Positions 32,520 to 43,100 of a stretch of DNA of 64,000 bases are shown here, piece after piece. The notes under the pieces were generated by a model that searched no databases, was not told where the DNA came from, and saw nothing but the letters and a program-made list of their open reading frames with translations. The DNA is taken from assembly GCF_004664715.2 (NCBI RefSeq), contig NC_051079.1:54750503-54814502 (forward strand), given 5' to 3'. The stretch is from Peromyscus leucopus. Its lineage: Eukaryota > Chordata > Mammalia > Rodentia > Cricetidae. The translations under genes and the position numbers were made by a program. Each line of letters begins with the position of its first letter. Positions within the stretch are counted from its first letter, which is position 1.

Positions 32520-32645
32520 CAGTCACTTTGGGCTGCCATAACAAAGTGCCATAGCCTGGGAGGCTTGCGCATTTGGGATAATAGGGTGGAAGCCAGAACC
32601 TAGTGCAGGCACTCTACCACTGAGCTACATCCCCAACCCATCTAG
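32520..32645. repeat. Old MaLR-like start plus antisense ID
   Basis: gggctgccataacaaagtgccatag resembles the opening of mammal-wide MaLR LTRs. 32585-32640 (ctctaccactgagctacatcc) is an antisense ID-like element inside it. Confidence 0.55.
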
Positions 32646-33054
32646 GAGGCTTAGAACCACAAATACTATTTTCTTGATCTTCTAGAGGCTGCTTGTCCAT
32701 GATCAAGGTGTGGACAGAGTTAATTTTTCCTGAAGTGTCTCTACTTGGATTATGGGTGGCTGCCTTTCTCGATATACAAATTCCCACGTCTTATAAGAAC
32801 TTCAAGCAGTCCCTGGCCAGCTCCAGTCCAACTTAACTACTTCTTTAAAGCACTGTCTCCAAACAGTCACATTCTTAGGTTAAGATTTCAGCAAATGAAT
32901 TTATTTATTTGTTTGTTTGTTTGTTTTTGATGGGCAGGTTGGGGTACACAATCAACATACAATTCAGCCCCAAAGAGCTTTTTACATATAAAGTTACAAA
33001 TGGTCAGACAGTATCAGGAGTTCACTTCGAGGGATGTAATAATAAGATGAGTTC
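32646..33054. other. Continuation of MaLR-like DNA, then unassigned
   Basis: cttcaagcagtccctggccag is unassigned. A TTTG repeat (32903-32930) and gggtacacaatcaacatacaa, a MaLR 3'-end-like string, follow. Confidence 0.4.
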
Positions 33055-33222
33055 AGCCAGGCTGTGCTGGCACACGCCTTTAATCTCAGCACTCAGGAGG
33101 CAGAGGCAAGCAGATCTCTGAGTATGAGGCCACCCTGGTCTACAGAGCGAGTTCCAGGACAGCCAGAGCTACACAGAGAAACCCTGTCTCAAACAAACAA
33201 ACAAACAAACAAATAAATGAGA
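33055..33222 (+). repeat. B1 SINE with (CAAA)n tail
   Basis: gccaggctgtgctggcacac head, agagaaaccctgtctcaaac tail, and CAAA repeats. Confidence 0.92.
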
Positions 33223-34299
33223 CCAACCAAGAAGTGGATATAATGTCCAGGCCAATTTCTTGGACTTCTTTGGCCCTGGAGGATAATATCTAATTTCAAA
33301 GCATCCTGTCGGAGAAGTAGATAGAGGAAACCTTTGCCTGGCATTTTGTTTCTTTAGCCTTTGCTCTCCTCCAGGAAGGACAGAAGGACAGTCCTTACAC
33401 ACTGCCCCTCCTGGCCTTTGGGCTCCATGCCCACACACTTTGCATGAGGCCTCCTGGTGACCAAGGCACACATGGAGGGGGTGCCCTGGGGACATCAAAG
33501 GAAGGGGAAGTTGAGAAAGAGTTTTTAAGGCAGAGCACATGGTGGCTTGCTGGTTAGCATGGCTTCCAGCCTCCGAATGTGGTAACACGTGGACCGGAGG
33601 CAGGCTGGGTGAAGAGCTGTCTCACATGTCCACTGAGACTTGCCATTTACACACGGAAGGGGCGTGTTATCCATCATAAAAGGCCGATTTCAGTATTCAG
33701 TGAGTAACAGATCTATTAATTTATTTAATTTTTGTAATGTCAGGGACTGAATTTAGGGCTTCAAGCACTCAAGGCAAGTAACTTAGGCTTATTTAATAAG
33801 TCTATATCAGTTATATGGTATATTAATCTCTTGAGGCTATGTTGGTGCATGAGTGAACAGATTTTGTTTGTTTTGGTGCTGAGGACAGGACTCGGGACAC
33901 AGGTTAAGCCTGAGTTCTGCTACTAAGCTACTGGTTATAGGGTATGGCTGTCCTCTACCCTGAACTCTCCAGCCCAGGGGCTGGGCTGCAAATGCATGCG
34001 CGTCAAGCACAGAAATATTAACTCATTAAATAGTCACAAAGACCATTCTGTACTTGAATGGCGGTAAGACAAAAGAGAAACTTGGCTGGCTTCAGTCTTC
34101 ATACCTGTCAAAAAACACACTATTCCGCATTAAGGGATTTGTCGGTTAGACAAGGAAGTTATCAATATTTCCCTCGGATGGGTTCAGATCTGTAATAAAA
34201 GTTTTATGCCATGTTATAACTGAGCTTCCAGATTAGATCACAGAAGGGGAGGTGAGGGGGGTGGATATGTTCAGAAAGGGCGAGAAAGGGCCAAAGTTA
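33223..34299. other. Intergenic DNA, mostly unique
   Basis: A diverged antisense SINE may lie near 33735-33785. Otherwise nothing is recognised. Confidence 0.35.
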
Positions 34300-34458
34300 A
34301 GTCTTTTTTTTTTTTCCTCCCAAGTCGGGGTTTCTCTGTGTATCCCTGCCTGTTCTGGAACTCACTCTGTAGACCAGGCTGGGCTCGAATTCAGAAATCC
34401 ACCTGCCTCTGCATCTCGAGTGCTGGGATTAAAGGTGTGCGCCACCACCAGCCTGCCA
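34300..34458 (-). repeat. B1 SINE, antisense
   Basis: T run, ggggtttctctgtgtatccc, to gtgtgcgccaccacc. Confidence 0.92.
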
Positions 34459-34539
34459 AAGTCAAATCCTATCCTAACATTAATCACTAATGAAAATCAG
34501 CAACAAAACACAGGCCACTTCTTTTTTTTTTTTTTTAAA

Positions 34540-34728
34540 GACTAATACTTTAAAAAAAAATTATCTTATGTACATTAGTGGTTTTGCCTGCATGTTTCTG
34601 TGTGAGGGTATCAGATCTTGGAGTTACAGACAGTTGTGTAAGCTGCCATGTGGGTGGTGGGAATTGAACCCGGATCCTCTGGAAGAGCAGTTAGTGCTCT
34701 TAACCGCTGAGCCATCTCTCCAGCCCCC
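34540..34728 (-). repeat. B2 SINE, antisense
   Basis: ttgcctgcatgtttctgtgtg to ctgagccatctctccagcccc. Confidence 0.9.
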
Positions 34729-34744
34729 TTATAGGCCACTTTTT

Positions 34745-35115
34745 AATTTTTCTGTCAGGTCTCAAAGAAACCCTGGACAAGTCGCAGCACCTGTGACTCC
34801 TCTCAGTACTCTCCCCCTCCCCCTACCAAAATGTCTCCTTCCAAGGGGCTGGGCTTCGGCTCCCCCCGCCCCTAGTTTCTCTTCCATATGCAACAGCCAT
34901 TTTGGATACATACTCTCTTTGGTTCTCTTGGCTCCTGGCTGGCCCGGCTCCTGGATCGCTCTTGGTCTGCTTGCCCTCATCTCTCGCCACCCCCACCCCC
35001 ACTCCGTGGCCTGGGTCAGTCTGCTAGCCATGTTCAGTCCGGGCTCTTCAGATGTCTGACTGTGCGCTCCCTCGATCCTACAGTAAACCTCCTCAACTAT
35101 GTCTTGGAGTGGTCA
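34745..35115 (+). mobile_element. Possible LTR/R-U5-like repeat
   Basis: cctacagtaaacctcctcaac near 35079 and tcttggagtggtcatgtcc resemble an LTR poly(A) region and U5. Only a tentative reading. Confidence 0.3.
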
Positions 35116-35117
35116 TG

Positions 35118-35300
35118 TCCTCATTTTTCATCCATTTTAAACATCACGTGTACTTATTTCTGCACACACCTGTGTACGTGCGCGCGTGCGCATGTGGTCA
35201 GAGGCCAGTTTTCGGGAGGGGGTTCTCTCCTTCCACCATGTAGGGGTTTCAGGGATCCAGCTCAGTTTGGAGACACCTGCTGAGCCGTCTTTGCCTGGCT
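35118..35300 (-). repeat. B3/B4-type SINE, antisense
   Basis: tgcgcatgtggtcagaggcc, ggttctctccttccaccatg and tgctgagccgtctttgcc. Confidence 0.7.
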
Positions 35301-35344
35301 CACATTTCATTTGTAAAAGAAGCATTCAGAGCAGTTCCAGGCGG

Positions 35345-35377
<33 letters not shown>

Positions 35378-35403
35378 GTTTGTTTGGTTTTTTTTTTTTT
35401 TTG
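35345..35403 (+). repeat. T-rich/(GTTT)n tract
   Basis: T runs separated by GTTT units. Confidence 0.9.
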
Positions 35404-35576
35404 AAGCCCTACAAGCAATCTTGAAGTGAAAAAACATGAACAAAGATGGAGTATAGCGGCTCCATGCTGACCTGGGCAACCCTTGGTCCCTTTTCTGTGC
35501 CATGGGATGAGCTAGGTGAGTCAGAGTCCTTAGAGTTGACCCTAGCTAAAAAGGTTTACTGCCATCTTTAGGTTAA

Positions 35577-35579
<3 letters not shown>

Positions 35580-35608
<29 letters not shown>
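35580..35608 (+). repeat. 29-base poly(A)
   Basis: Uninterrupted A run after atctttaggttaactt. Confidence 0.9.
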
Positions 35609-35611
<3 letters not shown>

Positions 35612-35682
35612 CCGTCAGTGTTTTTACACAAACTCCCATTCTCCCAGACTGAGAAGTGGCACTCCATAATTTCATGTGGGTC

Positions 35683-35835
35683 GTTTTTTTGGTTTTTGGT
35701 TTTGTGGTTTTTCGAAACAGGGTTTCTCTGCTTAGCTTTGGCGCCTTTCCAGGCTGGCCTCGAACTCACAGAGATCCGCCTGCCTCTGCCTCCCGAGTGC
35801 TGGGATTAAAGGCGTGCGCCACCACGGCCCGGCGA
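35683..35835 (-). repeat. B1 SINE, antisense
   Basis: ggtttttcgaaacagggtttc to gtgcgccaccacggcccgg. This is the last SINE before the CpG island. Confidence 0.94.
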
Positions 35836-36219
35836 TGGGTCGATTTTTATATAAGTTGTGGGTAGAGGGACTCAGGAAGTTAAACTCTTGGACACTCAGG
35901 AAATGCCTTCCTAGTATTTGTATTTTCCTAATAGGCGTGGACTAGCTTTCATCAGCGTCCAAGGTTAAAACGGTCACTCCTCGCTATAGAAATTCTAATC
36001 ACAGTCACAGCTAGGGCTCCACACAAGTTTTGAGTTTAAACAGTTTACGATCCGGAGTGACAGTCTCGTGTTTGGCTTGCGGCTCCCCCACCCCAGCCCC
36101 CACCTGGGAACCCCGTGGCTCTACGCGCCCTCGGGAATGAGTTCCAGAGACTCAGCAGCAGCAGGCAAATTTACAGAGGCCGCCCACCAGCAGCTGCCAG
36201 GGGCTGGAAGTGCCCACCT
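35836..36219. other. SINE-free proximal upstream DNA of IMPA2
   Basis: About 380 bases rising in GC toward the CpG island. Likely proximal promoter flank. No clear single motif can be named. Confidence 0.4.
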
Positions 36220-37110
36220 TGCAGTCCCCCGGAGCTGCCTGGCCGGGACAGGATGAGAAGTGGGCCCGGCTGGGCGCGTGGCTGGGCGGGGCGAGCACCC
36301 GGTGGAGAGCGAGGTGGGGGCGGGGAGAGGGCGGAGCGAGCTCTGCACGGGGCGGGGCTAAGGCGAGGGGGTGGGGCGCAGAGTAGGGGGCGGGGTCTGT
36401 TGTGGGGAGGCGGGGCTAATGATGAGACGCCGGGCCTGGGATGGGAAGGCGGGGCAAGGCCTTGAATTGGGAGGCGTGGGCGTGGGCGGGGCAAATGAGG
36501 CGGGGCGGACGGGGCGGGGCAAATGGGACGGGGGTAAATGGGGCGGGGCTACCAGGCGCTGCTACTTGGGCTGCAACTCCTGGCCGGCCTTCCTGCTGCA
36601 CGGCGCGCGGGCGGAGGCACGGCTTGGCGGGAAGGCGAGAAGAGCGTGCGGAGCCTCCGGTGCTGGCGGCGGCAACGAGTGGGAGCCCGGGTCCGGCCGC
36701 AGCACGCGGAACTGAGCTGAAGGTGGCGGGGCCCGGCGGAGCCGCGATGAAGCCGAGCAGCGAGGAGGAGGAGGAGGAGGCGGTCCGGGGCGTGGGCCCC
36801 TGGGACGAGTGCTTCGAAGTGGCGGTGCAGTTGGCGCTGCGAGCGGGACAGGTGAGCACGGTGGCCGCGTCCAGCCCCGAGGCACACCCGAGATGGACAG
36901 CGTGGGCGCGCTGCGGGCGCGTGGGCGGGAGCGGCGCGCGTTGCAAGGACAGGGCCTGTGTTGTTTCTGGGGCGCACCTTTCTCTGGCCCTTCACCCCCT
37001 GCAGCCGGGGGAGGCGAGCATGGGGAGCAGGGGGTCACCACCGTGGGGAAAAGAAGGGCGCAGCCTTCAGGAAAGCGTGAGGGACGCGCTCCTCTTTTGG
37101 CGATGGAATG
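36220..37110 (+). promoter_or_regulatory. IMPA2: CpG island promoter of IMPA2 with clustered GC boxes
   Basis: This block is much richer in CpG than anything around it. GC-box cores (GGGGCGGGG or GGCGGGG) occur repeatedly between about 36316 and 36550, for example near 36316, 36349, 36386, 36408, 36484, 36499, 36510 and 36541. No TATA box precedes the start codon. This is the normal pattern of a housekeeping, Sp/KLF-driven promoter with dispersed start sites. The transcription start is not determined. It probably lies between about 36.4 kb and the ATG at 36747. Confidence 0.85.
36747..36851 (+). CDS. IMPA2: IMPA2 exon 1 coding part (residues 1-35)
   Basis: The ATG at 36747 sits in gccgcgATGa, with G at -3. 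The exon encodes MKPSS, a run of six Glu from (GAG)6 at 36762-36779, then a segment containing [19 protein letters not shown], which is the conserved start of the IMPase fold. It ends in phase 0 at CAG|gtgagc. This start is chosen because it gives the MKPS opening typical of IMPA2. The same frame is open upstream to at least an ATG at 36441, so a longer N-terminus cannot be excluded from sequence alone. The Glu tract makes this N-terminus about three residues longer than the human one as I recall it. Confidence 0.95.
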
Positions 37111-40100
37111 GCCAACTGCTGGGTACTTGACCTTGGCGTTTGAGTCACCTGGAAAGCAAACCTCCCCCCACCCCAGGCTAGAATACCGCAGTTATTTCTT
37201 TTTAAGGACCAATCCTGCAGCCAGGTTGTCGGTGCCCCCTGTTTCGACCCCAGGCGCGTGGAGCTCTGGCTGGGTTGCAGATGATTGTCCTTCTCCGGGC
37301 ATCCTGAGCCCAGGCAGCCTAGGCTCACAGCCTGAGAGCGCCTCCAGGGAGTGACTGGCACAGACCCGAGTTCAGGAGGAACTCGTTAGACTGCCGGAAG
37401 GATGGAAACCAGCGCAAAGCTGAAGAAAACCAGACTGGGTTTGAAAACTAACTGTGGCGCCTCTGTTTTTCATTTTCGTGTTCTCACCCTAACTGTTTCT
37501 CAGTCTCTTCAGCAGCGCCGAACTTATAATATTGGTGGAATGAATATGCAATGGCTCCCTAGGACGTCAGAGCAGGCCTTGTTTGATGCTCCATGCTCTC
37601 TGCTCCTTAAAACGTGGTTGCACACCGCCGACACGGGAGACAGGAGTTAACGAAGTGCTGTTCACAGAAAGGCTTATGTCCAAAAAAAAAAAAAAAAAAG
37701 CATTATTTTCAGGTGTATCTGAAAATACTCTAAAGGGGGTGTCTGTATTTAAAAGTGTTGCCATGGTGCTGGGGAATGCAGCCCAGTGGTACAGTGCATG
37801 CGCAAAGCCATCCCAACATAGCAACAACCGGAAGAGCAAATACTTTGAAACTACCCTTTGCAATTATGCAGTAACAAGGAGAATCCGGCCCTTCCCAGAC
37901 AACTGATAAAGCTTGTAGCTCAGAGCAAACCCTCTTCCTAGAAAATAGATTCTCTATGAGCAGGAACTAGCAGCTCTCTCTCTCCCGTCTCCTCGCTTCT
38001 GTTCCAACAAGAGCATCCTTCCAGAGAGAGCATGTCAGCGTATGTAGGAACCTTAAGACTCCTTTTTTTCCCTGATGACTTTGAAAATCAACTTTAGGAC
38101 TCAGGCACTGCTGTGTAAAAGCTGGTGAGTGGGAGCTGTAGGTTCTGTGGCCTTTCAGGTTTAAATCTTTCAAGAATAGAGGCTTAAGTAATTTTTAATA
38201 TTCAACAGTGCTCATCAGAAGTTTGCAGTACCACAGGCACAGTTCTTAAAGGTTCTGTAAATTTTAACGTAAAGAGATTGGTGGTTTTGCAATTTCCCAA
38301 CAGCAAAAAAAAAAAGAAGAAGAAGCTTTAAAAAAAAAAAAAAGCCGTGAAATAAAGATTCTGACATTAGGAGTCTGGTCAGGGAGCCCAGGACTCTGGG
38401 CTTCCTCTTGGGAATTATGCAGCTTCCTGCCTGCCTGGCATTGAGTGAGGGAAAGGCTGAGAGAAACAGAAGGCTCGCAAGGTCGCGGTAGCTAACCTGT
38501 GAAAAGAGGGAACGATTCTCTAAATGATCTGTAGTAATCGGGTACTGACAGACAGCCCGTGGCACGGCAGCCCAGTGAGACAGGAAAGACATCTTTGAGG
38601 TCCCCTTAGCCACCTGTGCCAATGCTCTATTTTGTCATGGGCTCCTCTCACCAATGCTCTATTTTATCGTGGGCTCCTCTCCGTTACCAGCTGAGGGGCT
38701 GGGTGCTGTATGCTACAAGGCCAGGGCCTCAAAGGGAGGGAGCTCCCAATATATATGTCCAGTGTCCCCAGATTACACTAACTGCTCCCAAGTTCCTTTG
38801 CTCCATCCTGAGAGAACTTCCTGCCCAGAGATGCCCCCTCACCTTGCCTCCTCTCCCCTCACCTCCTTTGAGCTACACCTGTTTATCTTAGCCTACTGGA
38901 GTCATTCCTGCCTTCCCCAAGGTCCCAGCCACTCACTTGCTAAAGGGGCCTCAAGTGCATGTGTGTCTGTGGTTTTCAGGGGACCCCAGCCAGGGCCTCT
39001 AGCAGCACATGCTCTACCACTGAGCCACACCCCCAGCCCTTCCAGTATTTTCTCTCTCTTTCCTTCTGTTCTTTCCTTTCCTCCCTCCTGACAGAGTCTC
39101 CATATTTAGCCCAGGTTAGCCTCATGATCCCCCTAGCTCTGCCTCCCAAGTACTGGGGCTGTAGGTGTGCACTATAATGACATCTTTGTAGTTTTCTGTG
39201 AGGGACTAGAAAGATAAACAGCTTTTCCCGTTGCAAAATTGAATCTATTATGGATAGTTTAGAAAAAGTATGATAGTACAATTTAAAATTGTACAGCTAT
39301 CATCGGCTGAGAACTTAACTTTTTTCTTTAGTGCCGCCATGTTTCATGTATTACTTGTACTATGGAGAAGAGTGTCGGACAGGCCTGATCCCAGCTGCAA
39401 GCATTCAAAACCTCCCTATCCAGCCAGCACCTCTCTGATGCCCGGCTGCCCCATACAGGTCTACTCCTCTCTCTGAACACAGAAACAGTGACAGCAGACC
39501 CGGCCAGTTGGTTTGGCCAACAGGAAGAGCATTTCTGAAAGCCGTCCCTTTATTGGCTGGCTAACAATAACTTACAGACAGATAATGCCTGCACATCCCA
39601 CAGACAGGTCTCATCAAACCTAAGTACGTCTACTTAGACCTCCTGCTTGTCTGAACTGACCACACCCTCTTCAGTACCAGCCGATGCCAGGTCTAAAAGG
39701 GAGTTGGTGATGGATGAAAGGGACGGTCCGAATCTAGCCAAAATAGCTGACTTCTGCCCCTTGCAAAAAGTGATCTGGGGAGGTGAGACTATGTTTCTTT
39801 ATTGCTCTAAATGTCTTTTGCATGTTTATTTACTTCTTTGATACTATGTTTTAAAACCGTGGCACTAAAACCTCGGAGTTCATTCACCAGGCAACATGTG
39901 TTGAGCAACTCCGGAACTTCAGCCTCTGTTGGGTATGTGATGTGAGGTGTTGTGAGAGTCCTGTGTCAGACTCAACATCCGGAGCCCACCTGGAGCCCAC
40001 ATGACTATGACGGAGCTGTGTAAAGAGGGATGAAAAATGATTTGATTTTGGAAGGCTGAGGTGACAGTTTGGATTGGGCATAGGTCGTGAGGGAAAGAGG

Positions 40101-43100
40101 TGCTAGGATGACGGCAGGGATTTGGGCCTGAAAAGCAGGTTGCATGATGGATTTGCGATGTCCTGAGACAGGGAGCTGCAGGTGGAGCAGGTGTGGGGGT
40201 GTCCCGAGCTTGTGGCACATGGTTGCTCAGTGGATTTCTCAGCTGAGAGACTGACTGGATCCAGATTGCAGGAGAGAAGGGAGATGTGACTGTGGGGAGG
40301 TTGGGCAGCTGGCTGCCCACAGGGTGCCATCACCCCAGGCTGGGCTCCTGTGTTCTCTTTGGGAGAGTCCCAAGTGCCCCTGTATGAAGTCGTCCCTCTG
40401 ATGGCTCCTTTCTCCTGCCTGGGCTGAGACATCTGTCACTGAAGGAAGTGAGGAGAAAGAGGGTGGTGACGTCAATCTCCACAGTCTCCCTGTCTGCTTC
40501 GTCCCTGCCTCACATGCCCCTGTTCCCCAGGGTGAGCCAGTCTCGGGATCCCAGTCAGTTTTGCTGTCTCTGCTTGCTCCCAGCCACTGGTGTGTACTGC
40601 CAGATGTTTCTTTGCACTGGATGGAGGCTAGTCATAGAAGCATGCCAAAGGACCACAGAGGGGGTCATAACAGGACCGGAGAGGTAGGGACAGCTTCCTG
40701 AAAGATGTCACAGTTAATTTGTGTCTTCAAGAAGACTAGGTGATGGGCTCCGGAGGTTGGAGGGGAAGACAAAGGATCAAGGCAAACGTGCATATGAAGA
40801 TGGCGTGGCTGAAATGGAGTACAGAATCCAGGAGCTGTGAGAGCCTCGGCCTGAGCCTGAGATGAGACCTGGAGGATCAACCACTGGGCATGAGAAAGAG
40901 AGATGCACACTTAACTAGCAGAGGCACTTGGCTTAGGTTGTCTGGTATTAAAGGAGATGCATACCTTTCTTTTTTGAGTTTGGGATTCAGGCTCCAGTGC
41001 CTTACGTCCACATTTTATATGTTAAACATTAACGGAGGGCTCTTCGGAGAGGGCAGGAAGTCATGCCAGGAGGTCTGGAAAGAACATGCCGTAGATAGTA
41101 ACTGTAACAATTTTGTTTAAAGCACACACTCACTGGTAGAATTAGAATCTCTTAAGAATGAAGGGAAAAGAGTCATGGAAAAGGGCTTAAAAAATAACAG
41201 TCCACATTAACTTGTTGGTAGAATGATTAGAACCCCTAAGATTAAGGGGAAGGAGTCACGGGAAAGGGCTTTCGCTGGTACTCGGAATACACTCCCATCT
41301 CCCACTGCAGCTTAGCCACGCTACAGAGCAGGGTGGCAGGATTTCGAATCTTAGCACTTGTTGGAAAACATTCTATCACCTTCCCTCTCTGCGTGGGAAG
41401 ACTTAGGAGTGAAAGTTTCTTTTGCATGCTTCCTTTTTGTGTTTTGTTTTTGTTTTTGTTTTTTAACATACAGAGCTAGCCCCAGAAACCAAACTTTTCT
41501 TTCTTTTATTTTTTAAATTTATTTATTATGTATACAGCATGTATGATTGCTGGCCAGAAGAGGGCACCAGATCTCATTACAGATGGCTGTGAGCCACCAT
41601 GTGGTTGCTGGGAATTGAACTCAGGACCTCTGGAAGAGCAGTCAGTGCTCTTAACCGCTGAGCCATCTCTCCAGCCCCCAAACTTTTCTCAACCTCAGAT
41701 ATTTTTAGGCTCCTGTTCTACATTTGCATGTGATATGTGTGAAATAGGTTTCTGGCCTGGTTAGAAGCCATTACCTCTTGTCAGGTCTGTGTTCTTACAA
41801 ACACCAGAGTGGTGGGAGTCTGGGAGTGTGTCGGTCAGCATGGGCACCTGGCCTGCCCTCTTAAAACAACTCTGTGGCTCAGATGCCACTGTTGCTGCAG
41901 ACAAGGATGCTGTGGCTCAGGATCCCAAGTAGCTGGGGAACTCAGGCTCAGGTGTTAAAAGTAGCTTGTCCTCTCTACTCCATCAGTGAGAGGAGAATGG
42001 TACCAGCAAGATGGATGAGGTAAGTGCGTTTGTGGAGCTTCCCCATGTGTGGGTCCCCTGGGCAGATGCCATCCCGGACATGCTGCCTGAGGAGGCTGAG
42101 CTTGTCCTGAAGCTGCTCAGGGGAAAGGCTTGCTGCCTTGAGAAGCACACAGTCCAGGGAAGCGACAGTCAGTGCCCCGCCCCCAGTAGCCAAATGCTAT
42201 GGCTACCAACCACTGGCCCACATAGCAAGACCCTGACTCCAAAAACAAGGGTGGGGCAGGGAAAGACATACACAAGGCTTAGTATGAGACCAGGACCTGA
42301 CGGAGGGCATGAGCTGGGTCAGGGGAACACACCTGTCCCACTGTTGGAGGACACAGATGCATTCTGTCCCTGTGGCAGCTACAATAAAGCAAAGAAAAAT
42401 GAACAGTTTGTTTAAAAGACCACGATACATGTCACCCCCCCAGTCTACGCTGCTCCCCTGTTATATAATCTGTAGTGAGGTGAGGCCTGGTGTGGATGGA
42501 AGCTTTTGGGTGGGTCTTAGTAACCAGCCCCAAGTTGCCCTCAGAGCCCCTGAGCTCCACACTCAGCTGTAGGCCTTTTGGGAGGAGAAAACCAAGCTTG
42601 TAAGTGTCCCTGAGGTTAGACATGGTGTCACAAGAGCACTTACTAAAGTTTTCCAGTGTGGTTAGAAGGCAGCTCAGTATACAACAGCAAGACGTCTTTA
42701 TCTGCTCCGTCAACAAGTGTTCACGGCGGCCCTTCAGGTGTGGCAACCCATGCAGAGGCTCACACTGGCTCGTAGGAGGTGGACACAGAAGGGAGGGGGC
42801 CTCTGAGTGCCCTGGGGAGCCTGCAGGTTGCATTGTGTGCTGCAGTCCTGTGGAATGAATGCTGGTCTCTGTAGGAGGCCTCTTGTGGAAGGGGTGACTT
42901 TCTGGCTGCGTCAGAGGGAAGAGGTCTCAGTCACTGTTCTGTTGCTGTGAATGTAATTGGCCATCATAATCCCATAGGCACTGTTAGGAGGTGTGGCCTT
43001 GTGGAGTAGGTGTGGTCTTGTTGGAGGAAGTGTGTCACTGTGGAGGCGGGCTTTGAGGTCTCATGTGTTCAAGGTACCGCCCAGTGTTACAGTCTACTTC

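Larger units (their letters stand above)
37111..41504 (+). other. IMPA2 intron 1, 5' part, mostly unique DNA
   Basis: SINE-poor compared with the rest. It holds an ID-like piece (37765-37830), A runs (37681-37699), an antisense ID-like end (38985-39040), an antisense diverged B1 (39085-39180) and two small tandem duplications. No extra exon is supported. Confidence 0.5.

Noticed and set aside
34490..35283. Overlapping open frames of 189 and 131 codons
   Set aside because: They cross an antisense B2 and a repeat-like C-rich region. No domain is recognised and there is no splice support.
36171..37041. Several long antisense open frames across the CpG island
   Set aside because: They come from high GC content and low stop-codon frequency. 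They are rich in Pro, Arg and Ala and overlap the true IMPA2 exon 1.
41975..42193. Open frame on both strands, with an ATGGATGAG|gtaagtg donor-like string on the + strand
   Set aside because: No protein family is recognised on either strand, no matching acceptor or upstream exon was found, and IMPA2 has no known exon here.
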